Positions 16,891-27,921 of a DNA stretch of 64,000 nucleotides are shown piece after piece. This DNA comes from Chitinophagaceae bacterium (GTDB lineage Bacteria; Bacteroidota; Bacteroidia; Chitinophagales; Chitinophagaceae). Position 1 is the stretch's first letter, and each line of letters opens with the position of its first letter. Position numbers and translations under genes: made by a program. The DNA is taken from NCBI GenBank assembly GCA_947488765.1, contig CANLAE010000004.1:87966-151965 (forward strand), in the 5' to 3' direction. Below the pieces are notes generated by a model. It was not told the origin of the DNA and did no database searches. It saw nothing but the letters and a program-made list of their open reading frames with translations.

Positions 16891-19005
16891 TCAACTGATA
16901 GTGCTCCCCGCATCAATCATTCCGTTTGTGTGTAAAAAATGTAATTTGCCCGATTTATCCTCGGCCAACAAAATCATTCCGTTACTTTCTATGCCACGCA
17001 TTTTTCTGGGTGCAAGATTACAAACTACTGTAACCTGCTGTCCAACAAGTTCTTCAGGTTTGAAATGCATTGCAATCCCCGATACAATCGTTCTTTTTTC
17101 AAAACCTAAATCCACCTCCAATTTCAATAGTTTATCAGCTTTCTCCACTTTCTCAGCAGCAGTTATTGTGCCAATACGCAAGTCTATTTTTCCAAAATCA
17201 TCAAAAACAATTTCAGGTTTTAAAACATTTTTTGATTCTTGTTCAACTTCAACTGATTTATTTTCTTCCACTTGTACTTTTTTAATTGTTAATTTTTCTA
17301 ATTGATGTGCAATTTCTTCATCTTCAATTTTTCTGAAAAGCAATTGCGGTTCTCTTAAGCTATATTCAACTTTCAACAAATCTACCCTGCCTGCATTTTG
17401 CCATTCCAATAACTTCTCTACCACCTTCATCATGTGCAACATTTTCTTGGCAGTAAATGGTAAAAACGGATTAATTAAAATAGCAAGGTTGGCTGTTAAC
17501 TGTAAACACAAGTGCAGCGCATTATCTATCAAATGCTGATTAGACGGGCTTTCCGGCAAATGTTTTGCTAAAATCCAAGGCTCTTTCTTTTGCATGTACT
17601 GATTGGCTTTTCTTGCCAAATCAATCACTTCAAATTGGGCTTCTCTAAATTTATATCCTTCCAGTAAAGTCTCCACTTTCAATTTTGTATTTCCAATATC
17701 CTGTATCAATTGTTTGTCCAAATCATCTATTAAATCATTGTGAAATGGAGGCACTTTTCCATTACACAATTTATGCATCAATACAAAAGTTCTGTTTACA
17801 TAATTCCCAAAAACACTTACCAATTCACTGTTACAGGCATCCTGAAAACCTTTCCAGGTAAATTCACTGTCTTTTGTTTCGGGTGCAATCGCAGTTAAAT
17901 AATAACGAAGTACATCCGCCATACTTTCTCCGCCATTTTCTTTCTTAATCCAATCATTAATGTAATCATCCATTTCAATACTCCATCCTCTGCTTGTACT
18001 CATTTTATCGCCTTCCAAATTCATAAACTCATTCGATGGAACATTTGCAGGTAAAATATTTCCATGCAATTTCAACATTACCGGAAAAATAATTGCATGA
18101 AAAACAATATTGTCTTTGCCAATAAAATGAACTAGTTGTGTATCATTTTCATACCAATACGGCTTCCAGTCTTTTCCATGATTCAAAGCCCATTGCTTCG
18201 TTGCACTTATGTAACCAATAGGTGCATCAAACCACACATACAACACTTTTCCAACTGCATTTTTTACCGGAACTTGAATACCCCAATCCAAATCTCTTGT
18301 CACAGCTCTTGGCTGCAAACCACCGTCAACCCAGCTTTTCACTTGCCCTACTACATTTACACGCCAATCATTTTTATGTTCTTTCAATACCCATTCTCTT
18401 AAAAAATCTTCATGCTTATTCAATGGTAAATACCAATGGCTTGTTTCTTTTTTTACAGGTACATTACCACTTAAAGTACTAACCGGATTTATCAATTCAT
18501 CCGGACTTAAACTCTTTCCGCATTTCTCACACTGATCGCCAAAAGCGTTGTCGTAGCTGCAATTGGGACAAGTACCTTTTATAAAACGATCTGCTAAGAA
18601 TGTTTGTGTTGCCTCATCAAAATATTGTTCACTCGTTTTTATTTCCAAATCTCCGTTGTCATTCAAAACAGTAAAAAACTCTTGTGCAGTTTCATGGTGT
18701 AAAGGAGAAGATGTTCTGTGATAAATATCAAAATGAATTCCTAAGTCTTTAAAATTTTGCTCAATAATTGGATGGTATTTATCAATAATAGCTTGTGCGG
18801 TAGTTCCTTCTTTCATAGCCTGAATTGGAATAGCCGTTCCATGTTCATCGCTTCCGCAAACAAACACTACATCACGCAATTGCGCTTTTAAATAACGCAC
18901 ATAAATATCAGCAGGAATATACGCACCTGCCAAATGTCCAATATGTTTCAATCCATTGGCATAAGGTAATGCAGATGTTACTAAATATCTTTTAGGAGTA
19001 GTCAT
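16891..19005 (-). CDS. metG: Methionyl-tRNA synthetase
   Basis: Class Ia synthetase, 704 residues. HIGH is exact at residues 21-24; the KMSKS loop reads KMSTS at 334-338, a normal variant in this enzyme. The zinc knuckle is present (CPNCSYDNAFGDQCEKC). After the anticodon-binding domain, the last about 110 residues form a Trbp111-like OB-fold tRNA-binding domain (KIDLRIGTITAAEKVEKADKLLKLEVD ... NLAPRKMRG), giving the long MetG1-type architecture. A -7-like TACTTTTG on the minus strand (19101-19094) suggests a leader of about 80 nt, which would contain the AAGTGTGCGACGCAA repeat. Confidence 0.97.
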   Translation of the reverse strand: MTTPKRYLVTSALPYANGLKHIGHLAGAYIPADIYVRYLKAQLRDVVFVCGSDEHGTAIPIQAMKEGTTAQAIIDKYHPIIEQNFKDLGIHFDIYHRTSSPLHHETAQEFFTVLNDNGDLEIKTSEQYFDEATQTFLADRFIKGTCPNCSYDNAFGDQCEKCGKSLSPDELINPVSTLSGNVPVKKETSHWYLPLNKHEDFLREWVLKEHKNDWRVNVVGQVKSWVDGGLQPRAVTRDLDWGIQVPVKNAVGKVLYVWFDAPIGYISATKQWALNHGKDWKPYWYENDTQLVHFIGKDNIVFHAIIFPVMLKLHGNILPANVPSNEFMNLEGDKMSTSRGWSIEMDDYINDWIKKENGGESMADVLRYYLTAIAPETKDSEFTWKGFQDACNSELVSVFGNYVNRTFVLMHKLCNGKVPPFHNDLIDDLDKQLIQDIGNTKLKVETLLEGYKFREAQFEVIDLARKANQYMQKKEPWILAKHLPESPSNQHLIDNALHLCLQLTANLAILINPFLPFTAKKMLHMMKVVEKLLEWQNAGRVDLLKVEYSLREPQLLFRKIEDEEIAHQLEKLTIKKVQVEENKSVEVEQESKNVLKPEIVFDDFGKIDLRIGTITAAEKVEKADKLLKLEVDLGFEKRTIVSGIAMHFKPEELVGQQVTVVCNLAPRKMRGIESNGMILLAEDKSGKLHFLHTNGMIDAGSTIS

Positions 19006-19044
19006 TTTTTTGTTCTAAGCTTTTTGTTCTTTACGCATCGTTCC

Positions 19045-19059
19045 TTGCGTCGCACACTT
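19045..19059 (-). repeat. Intergenic repeat, copy 2 (inverted core AAGTGTGCGACGCAA)
   Basis: On the minus strand this 15-nt stretch equals the 3' part of copies at 9294-9312 and 20132-20150. It lies in the predicted metG leader, 39 nt before the ATG. Just upstream on the same strand is TTGTTGATGCATATTCATCAGTTG, which contains the palindrome TGATG-CATATT-CATCA. Confidence 0.65.
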
Positions 19060-19093
19060 CAACTGATGAATATGCATCAACAAACAACAGCAG

Positions 19094-19101
19094 CAAAAGT
19101 A
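19094..19101 (-). promoter_or_regulatory. Candidate -7 element of the metG promoter
   Basis: TACTTTTG on the minus strand matches TAnnTTTG exactly. No clear TTTG is found 17-23 nt upstream, so only the -7 half is supported. Confidence 0.4.
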
Positions 19102-19197
19102 AGCAATTACGCATAGGGCTTTAAACATAAACATAGAAAAACTGAAATTATAAAAACTAATTACTTTGCAAATTCAGATAATCAATAATATTGTTGT

Positions 19198-20106
19198 ATG
19201 ATTACGATTCCTCCTTACCTTAAAAAAGGCGATACAATTGGCATTGTTTGCCCAAGTGGTTTTATGCCTTATGAAAATGCAGTAACCTGTATTCAAACAT
19301 TAGAAAGTTGGGGGTATAAAGTAAAAGTGGGTAGCACTTTAGGAAGTCAATTTCATTATTTCAGTGGCACTGATAAACAACGTATTCAAGATTTGCAAAT
19401 GATGCTGAATGATACAAGCATCAAAGCTATTTTATGTGGTAGAGGAGGGTATGGTTTAAGCAGGATTATTGATAAATTAGATTTCCAGAAGTTTAAAAGA
19501 AATCCAAAATGGATTATTGGTTTTAGTGATATCACTGTGTTACATGCACATATTTTTCAGCACTTTCAAATTGCTACAATTCATGCTCCAATGGCTGCAG
19601 CTTTTAACGGAGATGGGTTTCAAAATAAATATATTGGTTCTTTAAAAAATGCTATTACTGGAATCAGTACAAACTATACTTGCGCAACACATGCTTTCAA
19701 TAAAACAGGAAATGCAGAAGGAGAATTGATTGGCGGAAATCTGGCAATTATTGCACATTTAATTGGTTCACATTCAAGCTACAAAACCAGACACAAAATT
19801 TTATTTTTAGAAGATGTTGGTGAATATCTATACAATATAGACAGGATGATGATTCAACTAGAAAGAGCTGAAATATTTAAACACCTGAAAGGATTGATAA
19901 TAGGCGGTTTCAGCGATTTAAAAGATACAACTGTTCCATTTGGAATGGATGTGTACAATATTATTAATGAGTATGTGAAGGATTATAAATTCCCAATTTG
20001 TTTTGATTTTCCTGTAAGCCATCAAACAGAAAATTTAGCACTAAAAATTGGCATCAAACACGAATTAAAAGTTGGAAAAGATGAAGTGATTTTAAGGGAG
20101 ATGTAA
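19198..20106 (+). CDS. LD-carboxypeptidase (peptidase family S66)
   Basis: 302 residues, full length for S66. The enzyme removes the terminal D-Ala from peptidoglycan tetrapeptides or related LD-linked peptides during murein recycling. The signature GRGGYGLSRI is at about 80-90. The nucleophile Ser is in IIGFSDIT, the Glu is probably in FLEDVGEYLYNIDRMM, and the His in PVSHQTENLAL. No signal peptide is present, so it acts in the cytoplasm. It is a single gene convergent with katG. Confidence 0.92.
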   Translation: MITIPPYLKKGDTIGIVCPSGFMPYENAVTCIQTLESWGYKVKVGSTLGSQFHYFSGTDKQRIQDLQMMLNDTSIKAILCGRGGYGLSRIIDKLDFQKFKRNPKWIIGFSDITVLHAHIFQHFQIATIHAPMAAAFNGDGFQNKYIGSLKNAITGISTNYTCATHAFNKTGNAEGELIGGNLAIIAHLIGSHSSYKTRHKILFLEDVGEYLYNIDRMMIQLERAEIFKHLKGLIIGGFSDLKDTTVPFGMDVYNIINEYVKDYKFPICFDFPVSHQTENLALKIGIKHELKVGKDEVILREM

Positions 20107-20131
20107 TTTTTTTGTTGACTATTGTTGTGCG

Positions 20132-20150
20132 GTACAAGTGTGCGACGCAA
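20132..20150 (+). repeat. Intergenic repeat, copy 3 (GTACAAGTGTGCGACGCAA)
   Basis: Identical over 19 nt to 9294-9312. It lies 25 nt after the LD-carboxypeptidase stop and before the shared terminator, so it would be in the 3' untranslated part of that mRNA. The upstream flank (TTGTTGACTATTGTTG) resembles the flank of copy 1 (TTGTTGAAAATAGTTG). Confidence 0.7.
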
Positions 20151-20182
20151 CTACTGCTCAATAGATGTTCTTCAGCTTACTT

Positions 20183-20222
20183 AAAAAAATTGGTAGTCTT
20201 TTTGAGACTACCAATTTTTTTT
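20183..20222. terminator. Bidirectional terminator between LD-carboxypeptidase and katG
   Basis: AAAAAAATTGGTAGTCT / AGACTACCAATTTTTTT is a long near-perfect stem with a 5-6-nt loop and flanking A and T tracts, between two convergent genes. Confidence 0.92.
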
Positions 20223-20246
20223 AAACAACTTTATGTTTTTTGTAAA

Positions 20247-22478
<2,232 letters not shown>

Positions 22479-22610
22479 TTAGAGGGTAAAATTACATCAA
22501 TCCACCTATTGACATTTCAATTTATTAACAATATCTTGATTTTTTTAGAGATTTATACAACAAGCTCAATACACATAAAGGAGTATAGAAAATGTACAAT
22601 CAATAAATGC

Positions 22611-22639
22611 TGTGTCAGCTATTATAAAATAATGTGTCA
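22611..22639 (+). promoter_or_regulatory. Direct repeat TGTGTCA x2 before methyltransferase gene
   Basis: TGTGTCA at 22611-22617 and 22633-22639, 22 nt apart (about two helical turns), in the divergent katG/methyltransferase intergenic region. The spacing suits a dimeric regulator binding one face of DNA; no regulator is identified. Confidence 0.3.
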
Positions 22640-22657
22640 AATGCTTTTCTTTGTAGC

Positions 22658-23371
22658 ATGAAGTTATTTTTTATTAGATATACGAAACTGCTTTTTATAT
22701 GGCTGCAGTTACACAGAGTATTTGGTTTCATAAGTGGTGCTTTTGCTAACTTGTATTATTTAACCAAATTTTCTCAATGGGCATTTCAAAATAAAAATGT
22801 TACTTACAATGATTTTCCTTGTAAGTGGGATTATTTTAAAAGAAATAGCATGTACCAATGGGTAATAGAAAATGAAAAACTTACTGAAAGTATTAATTAC
22901 ATTGAGTTTGGTGTCGCAGCGGGTCATTCTTTTAAGTGGTGGCTTGAACAAAATAAAAATGTACAAAGTAAGTTTTACGGCTTCGATACTTTTGATGGCC
23001 TTCCTGAAGATTGGGGACCCTTCAAAAAAGGATCATTTAGTAATAATGATGCACTGCCTGAAATAAATGATGATAGAGGAAAATTTTATAAAGGACTTTT
23101 TCAGCAAACTGTTCCAACATTTGTTAAAGAATTAGATAATACCCGAAGAAATGTATTAATGATGGATGCAGATTTGTATTCAGCAACATTGTATGCATTA
23201 ACCTCTTTGGCACCTTATTTAAAAAAAGGAGATATTATTTTCTTTGATGAATTTGTTGTACCAACTCATGAGTTTAAAGCATTTTTAGATTTCACACAAT
23301 CGTATTATATCAAACTAGAATTAATTGCGGCAGCAAATAATTATTATTTTACTGCATTTAAAGTAGTGTGA
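22658..23371 (+). CDS. TylF/MycF-like SAM-dependent methyltransferase
   Basis: About 237 residues of class I methyltransferase fold. The SAM-binding loop is YIEFGVAAGHS, followed by YGFDTFDGLPEDWG, and a metal-site-like segment VLMMDADLYSAT plus IIFFDEF, as in the TylF (macrocin O-methyltransferase) family. The substrate is unknown. The ORF track starts at a GTG (22634); the ATG at 22658 is preferred because the GTG overlaps a TGTGTCA repeat and adds nothing conserved. A hydrophobic N-terminus (residues 3-35) may sit at the membrane. It stands alone, divergent from katG. Confidence 0.8.
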   Translation: MKLFFIRYTKLLFIWLQLHRVFGFISGAFANLYYLTKFSQWAFQNKNVTYNDFPCKWDYFKRNSMYQWVIENEKLTESINYIEFGVAAGHSFKWWLEQNKNVQSKFYGFDTFDGLPEDWGPFKKGSFSNNDALPEINDDRGKFYKGLFQQTVPTFVKELDNTRRNVLMMDADLYSATLYALTSLAPYLKKGDIIFFDEFVVPTHEFKAFLDFTQSYYIKLELIAAANNYYFTAFKVV

Positions 23372-23416
23372 CAAAAAGTAAGTGTTTTAATTTTATTTAA
23401 AAATAAAATTTACAAA

Positions 23417-23965
23417 ATGAAATCCTTTTTTATATTGATTTTATTCTTTTGCTGCCTTGATGTTTTTTCACAAGAGATTCAGGCTGATACAAGAAACAGA
23501 ACTGCAAATAGAACTACAAATATCAACGCAAGCATTAATCAAATTCGTGGAATATATGATTATGATTTTGTTGAAAGAAAACCAATATTTTTTGCAGGGA
23601 AAGACTCATTAAATAAAATTTATTTAAGCTATTTTACAGGGTTTGATTCATTAGCTGTGAGGTGCATAGATAAAGGAGATACTGCCAAATATATCAGAGT
23701 TCATTTTGAGTTTGTAACTGATGAAAATGGTAATCTTTATGATGGCAAATTTTCTTATATCGGAACTACAAGATACGGAAGTAGTAATGGCGATAAAAAA
23801 ATCAAATATTTTGATGATTTGAAGGAATATTTTAATGGTGCAGTAAAAAAAATGATACAATATATTCCATCCTGGAAACCTGCCATGCAAAACAACGTTC
23901 GGGTAAATTGTTTAGTGAAAGATTCCTTCCAATTTTGGTTGGGCATTAATCCAGAGCCGAATTGA
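23417..23965 (+). CDS. Small secreted protein with TonB-C-like segment
   Basis: 182 residues with a signal peptide (FFILILFFCCLDVFSQ, cleaved after about residue 18). The C-terminal half has the pattern DENGNLYDGKF ... MIQYIPSWKPAMQNNVRVNCLV, which resembles the TonB C-terminal domain and related TonB-like secreted proteins (W-x-PA followed by NN-x-V), but no membrane anchor or Pro-rich spacer is present. Function unknown. The last 20 nt overlap the end of the convergent flavoprotein gene. Confidence 0.65.
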   Translation: MKSFFILILFFCCLDVFSQEIQADTRNRTANRTTNINASINQIRGIYDYDFVERKPIFFAGKDSLNKIYLSYFTGFDSLAVRCIDKGDTAKYIRVHFEFVTDENGNLYDGKFSYIGTTRYGSSNGDKKIKYFDDLKEYFNGAVKKMIQYIPSWKPAMQNNVRVNCLVKDSFQFWLGINPEPN

Positions 23966-25562
23966 TTTTTTGGAAAATAGCTTCTGCAACTTTTTCGCCA
24001 TCCATTGCGGCACTTACAATTCCACCTGCATATCCCGCACCTTCAGCACATGGGTACAAATTTTTTATTTGAGGATGTTGTAATGTTTCATGATCTCTTG
24101 GAATACGAATTGGAGATGAAGTTCTGCTTTCGGTTGCAACAACAATTGCCTCATTGGTATAATAACCTTTCATTCTTTTTCCAAATGCTTGAATCCCTTT
24201 TTGCAAGCGGCTTTGAATGAATTGTGGTAAAACTTCTTTCATTTGAACAGAATTGATCCCAGGCAAATAAGAACAATCAGGTAGTGTAGTAGATTGTTTG
24301 TTTGTACAAAAATCAACAACACGTTGTGCCGGTGCTACAAATTTTCCGCCTCCGGCTGCAAAGGCTTTTGCTTCAATCATTTTTTGAAACTCTAGTAATA
24401 TCAGGGGATTGGAATTAGTTGAATTTCCTAAATACTTTAAACTGTTCAAAGCATCTGCTACTTCAACAGTTACAACCATGCCGCTATTTGCAAATGGATT
24501 GTTTCTTTTACTGGGGCTCCAACCGTTTACTACCAATTCATTGGAGTTGGTTGCAGCCGGGGCAATAATACCACCTGGACACATGCAAAAACTAAATACT
24601 CCTTTTTCTTGTACTTGTTCTACTAAAGAATAGCTTGCGGGAGGCAAGAACTCGCCTCTGTCAGGAGTTTCGTTCAAAGAAGCTGGAATATGATATTGTG
24701 CAGCATCAATAATACTCTGAGGATGCTCAATCCTTACTCCTAATGCAAAAGGTTTGGCTTCAATTAAAATATTTTTTCTATGCAATAATTCAAAAATATC
24801 ACGGGCACTATGACCTGTTGCAAGTATCACAGCATCTGCAAAATGCTTATCGCCTTCTTGGGTAATTACTCCTTTGATAATTTCATTTTGAACAATAAAA
24901 TCAACAACTTTTTTGTCAAATAAAACTTCACCTCCACATGCAATTATTTGTTCCCGCATGGCAGTAATTATATGAGGTAATTTATTTGTACCAATATGAG
25001 GATGGGCTTCTAATAAAATTTTTTCTTCTGCTCCAAATTGTACAAATAAATTGAGAATACGGTTAATATTCCCCCTTTTATTACTTCTTGTATAAAGCTT
25101 TCCATCACTGTATGTTCCTGCGCCACCTTCACCAAAACAGTAATTGCTTTCAGGATTTACAACACCTTCTTTATTAAGCATTGCTAGGTCTCTTCGTCTT
25201 GCACGTACATCTTTTCCTCTTTCAATAATAATTGGCTTTATGCCTAATTCTATGAGCTTAAGTGCAGCAAAAATACCTGCCGGTCCTGCACCAACGATGA
25301 TTACTTCTTTGGCAGATTTTTTTAATTCCAGAAAGCGAATTGAGTCAAGTTGCCTTTCAACAAAAGGCTCATCTATAAATACTTTTACCGTAAGGTTAAC
25401 CCAAATTTGCTGACGGCTTCTTGCGTCAATGCTTTTTTTCATTGGGTAGAAACCGGTTATACTTTTTACTGGCTTGCCAATAATATCTGCAATGTGCAGT
25501 AAAATAATTTCATTGCTGAAAGCCTCATTGGGCTTTAGTTGTATAGTAATATCTTGTTGCAT
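23946..25562 (-). CDS. FAD-dependent oxidoreductase (COG2509 type)
   Basis: 538 residues, recognised as the uncharacterised FAD-dependent dehydrogenase family COG2509. An N-terminal extension (1-85) precedes the Rossmann dinucleotide fold (EVIIVGAGPAGIFAALKL), followed by ERGKDVRARRRD, NYCFGEGGAGTYSDGKLYTR, a second nucleotide segment (VILATGHSARD), and a C-terminal FAD motif (YPCAEGAGYAGGIVSAAMDG). It is probably cytoplasmic. The substrate is unknown. It is convergent with, and overlaps by 20 nt, the small secreted protein gene. Confidence 0.88.
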   Translation of the reverse strand: MQQDITIQLKPNEAFSNEIILLHIADIIGKPVKSITGFYPMKKSIDARSRQQIWVNLTVKVFIDEPFVERQLDSIRFLELKKSAKEVIIVGAGPAGIFAALKLIELGIKPIIIERGKDVRARRRDLAMLNKEGVVNPESNYCFGEGGAGTYSDGKLYTRSNKRGNINRILNLFVQFGAEEKILLEAHPHIGTNKLPHIITAMREQIIACGGEVLFDKKVVDFIVQNEIIKGVITQEGDKHFADAVILATGHSARDIFELLHRKNILIEAKPFALGVRIEHPQSIIDAAQYHIPASLNETPDRGEFLPPASYSLVEQVQEKGVFSFCMCPGGIIAPAATNSNELVVNGWSPSKRNNPFANSGMVVTVEVADALNSLKYLGNSTNSNPLILLEFQKMIEAKAFAAGGGKFVAPAQRVVDFCTNKQSTTLPDCSYLPGINSVQMKEVLPQFIQSRLQKGIQAFGKRMKGYYTNEAIVVATESRTSSPIRIPRDHETLQHPQIKNLYPCAEGAGYAGGIVSAAMDGEKVAEAIFQKINSALD

Positions 25563-25608
25563 ACTGTTAGGTTTTTATCCTAAAAAGTTGGGAAGTGAGA
25601 TTATAAAA

Positions 25609-25989
25609 TTAAAATGGCAAATCATCAACAATATCTCCAGGTGCATCTGAAGGCACAAAATCTGGAGGCGCATCATTAAAACTATTGTCAGTATTTATTT
25701 TTACGGTTTCCATACGCCATGCATCCAAATTAGTGATGTAATTATCAACTCCGGATTTATTCCACTTGGTTCCTTTAATATTAAACATCACTTTTACCTC
25801 GTCTCCAATATTAAAACGGTCAGGCATATTGGTTTTGTCTTGTACACATTGAAATTTTGCGTAGTTTGTGATCACTCTTCCACCAATATCTTCACTTTTT
25901 TCAATTACAAATTCTCTTGTTTTAAAAGTTTCAGTACGTTGTACAATGTCAAATTTGGCAATTAGCTTGCCAATCATTTCATAACTCAT
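25609..25989 (-). CDS. DUF3127 domain protein
   Basis: 126 residues. DUF3127 is a Bacteroidota family with an OB-fold-like pattern; the segment FKTREFVIEKSEDIG ... KFQCVQDKTN ... GDEVKVMFNIKG is the family core, followed by an acidic tail (DAPGDIVDDLPF) reminiscent of single-strand-binding protein tails. Function is unproven. The ORF track extends 32 codons upstream in a hydrophobic frame; the ATG at 25989 (MSYEMIGKLIAKF) matches the family start. It is followed by the flavoprotein gene on the same strand (46-nt gap) and is divergent from the 5'-nucleotidase genes. Confidence 0.85.
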   Translation of the reverse strand: MSYEMIGKLIAKFDIVQRTETFKTREFVIEKSEDIGGRVITNYAKFQCVQDKTNMPDRFNIGDEVKVMFNIKGTKWNKSGVDNYITNLDAWRMETVKINTDNSFNDAPPDFVPSDAPGDIVDDLPF

Positions 25990-26103
25990 AAATAATAATT
26001 TAATAAAGTCGAAAGTAGTGTAAAAAAACTCGAAATAAAAAACTAAAAATATTGCTAAACAAAATACAAAAGCTGTAATTTTCATCTCCGATAAAAATCA
26101 CCC

Positions 26104-26844
26104 ATGTCCCAAAAAATATTATTGCCATTATTTAGTGTTGTTGTATTGATTTCATGCACTCCTCAACAACAAGTTACACGTACCTATAAATACCAAGGCT
26201 ATCAAATTCAAAATCAAAATAAAGTTGATGAAAGTATTTTAAAAATGCTTGCTCCTTTTTCGGATAGTATCAATAAAACAATGAATAGAGTAATTGGTTT
26301 TTCAACAACCGGTTTAACTAAAAAACAACCTGAAAGTGAATTGGGTAATTTTATGACAGACTGCATGAAAGAAATGGCACATCAAAAGTTTGGCAAAAAA
26401 GTAGATGCTGCTTTTGTGAATTATGGAGGTATTCGATCATACTTGCCAAAGGGCGATATTACTGTAGGAAAAATTTATGAATTAATGCCATTTGATAACC
26501 TAATTGTTTTACAGGAAGTAAATGGATCTGTGTTGAAATTATTTTTAGCCAAAGTTGCTGAAAGGGGCGGCTGGCCTGTATCCGGGATGAGTTATCAAAT
26601 AAAAGATAAACACCCTCAAAATATTTTGATTGGTGGAAAACCAATTGATGACAATACCATTTATATCATTGCAAACACAGATTATATTGCTTTACAAGGA
26701 GGAGATGATTGTTCAATGTTGAAAGGGTTGCCCACAGTAAATATTGGTTATTTGTTTCGTGATGCACTTATTGAATATGTACAGCAGGTTACAAAGAAAG
26801 GAAATCCAATTGAATCTAAAATTGAAGGAAGAGTAATGTATTAA
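26104..26844 (+). CDS. 5'-nucleotidase C-terminal (substrate-binding) domain, lipoprotein
   Basis: 246 residues, with a lipoprotein signal (VVVLISC, Cys at about 18). It corresponds only to the 5_nucleotid_C half of a UshA-type nucleotidase: ESELGNFMTDCM, AAFVNYGGIRSYLPKGDITVGKIYELMPFDN, and TDYIALQGGDDC. In UshA-type enzymes this half binds the nucleoside. The metallophosphatase half is a separate gene 10 nt downstream, in reversed order relative to the fused enzyme. The two products probably work together in the periplasm. Split versions are known in Bacteroidota. Confidence 0.9.
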   Translation: MSQKILLPLFSVVVLISCTPQQQVTRTYKYQGYQIQNQNKVDESILKMLAPFSDSINKTMNRVIGFSTTGLTKKQPESELGNFMTDCMKEMAHQKFGKKVDAAFVNYGGIRSYLPKGDITVGKIYELMPFDNLIVLQEVNGSVLKLFLAKVAERGGWPVSGMSYQIKDKHPQNILIGGKPIDDNTIYIIANTDYIALQGGDDCSMLKGLPTVNIGYLFRDALIEYVQQVTKKGNPIESKIEGRVMY

Positions 26845-26853
26845 ATCAATCTT

Positions 26854-27792
26854 ATGCAAACGAACAGAAGAAATTTTTTAAAAGATTCCGCAATGGCGGG
26901 AGGTGCAATTGTTGCAGCTAATTTACTGCCTACAGTCGTTTTTGCATCTGATGAAAAGGTTGATAAAATAACCATACTTCATACTAATGATGTTCATAGC
27001 AGACTGGAAAGTTTTCCTTTGGATGGCAGTAAAAATGCAGGTCTTGGCGGTGTTGCTGCAAGAGCAGAATTAATAAAAACAATCAGGGCAGAATCAGCGC
27101 AAGTTTTATTATTAGATGCAGGGGATATTTTTCAGGGTACACCATACTTTAATTTATACAAAGGAGAACCGGAGATTAAAGCAATGAGCATGATGGGTTA
27201 TGATGCATGCACAATGGGTAACCATGATTTTGATGGGGGCATGGAAAATTTTACAACTCAATTAAAACATGCAAGTTTCCCTGTAATTATTTGTAATTAT
27301 GAAGTAACAAATACACCAATGGAAGGGAAGACAATTCCTTATCAAATTTTTAATAAAGGAAATTTAAAAATTGGCATTTTGGGTGTTGGCATTGAATTAA
27401 AAGGATTGGTTCCGGATAATTTATATGGTAATACCATTTATAAAAATCCAATTGAATGTGCCAATAAAACAGCCGAATTACTTAAGCGTAAAGGATGTGA
27501 TATGATTATATGTTTATCACATTTAGGGGATAGATATTTTGATGATAAAATCAGCGATGAAATATTAGCAAAAGAGTGTTTTGACATTGATTTAATAATC
27601 GGAGGACACACCCATCGGTTGTTTCCCGAACCAAGGAAATATACCAATAGAAGAGGGGGCGAAACATTGGTAAATCAGGTAGGTTGGGCAGGTATGCATG
27701 TTGGAAGATTAGACTATTCATTTTCAAAAAATAAAAAGAAAAATTTAGATAAGGCACATTTAAATGTTATAGGGGAAAAAATAATGAAATAA
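26854..27792 (+). CDS. 5'-nucleotidase metallophosphatase domain, Tat-exported
   Basis: 312 residues. A twin-arginine signal (NRRNFLK, then a hydrophobic AMAGGAIVAANLLP segment) suggests folded export with metals bound. The calcineurin-like phosphoesterase core is complete: ILHTNDVHSR, DAGDIFQGTP, MGNHDFDGG, CLSHLGDRY, and IIGGHTHRLFPEP. It lacks the 5_nucleotid_C half, which is encoded 10 nt upstream as a lipoprotein. It is probably a two-gene operon for extracytoplasmic nucleotide dephosphorylation. Confidence 0.93.
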   Translation: MQTNRRNFLKDSAMAGGAIVAANLLPTVVFASDEKVDKITILHTNDVHSRLESFPLDGSKNAGLGGVAARAELIKTIRAESAQVLLLDAGDIFQGTPYFNLYKGEPEIKAMSMMGYDACTMGNHDFDGGMENFTTQLKHASFPVIICNYEVTNTPMEGKTIPYQIFNKGNLKIGILGVGIELKGLVPDNLYGNTIYKNPIECANKTAELLKRKGCDMIICLSHLGDRYFDDKISDEILAKECFDIDLIIGGHTHRLFPEPRKYTNRRGGETLVNQVGWAGMHVGRLDYSFSKNKKKNLDKAHLNVIGEKIMK

Positions 27793-27921
27793 AAAAATTT
27801 TTTTTTCAACATTTATTACCCATATTGCATATCTCAAAAAAAATCGTTGTTTTTTTAAAAAACTACATTTAAGAGAAAAACTGAAAATTGTTAACTTAAT
27901 TATATAAAGTTTATTGTAATC

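Noticed and set aside
27793-27921. Possible replication origin upstream of dnaA
   Set aside because: 129 nt of AT-rich DNA with no DnaA boxes; in Bacteroidota the origin is usually not at dnaA.
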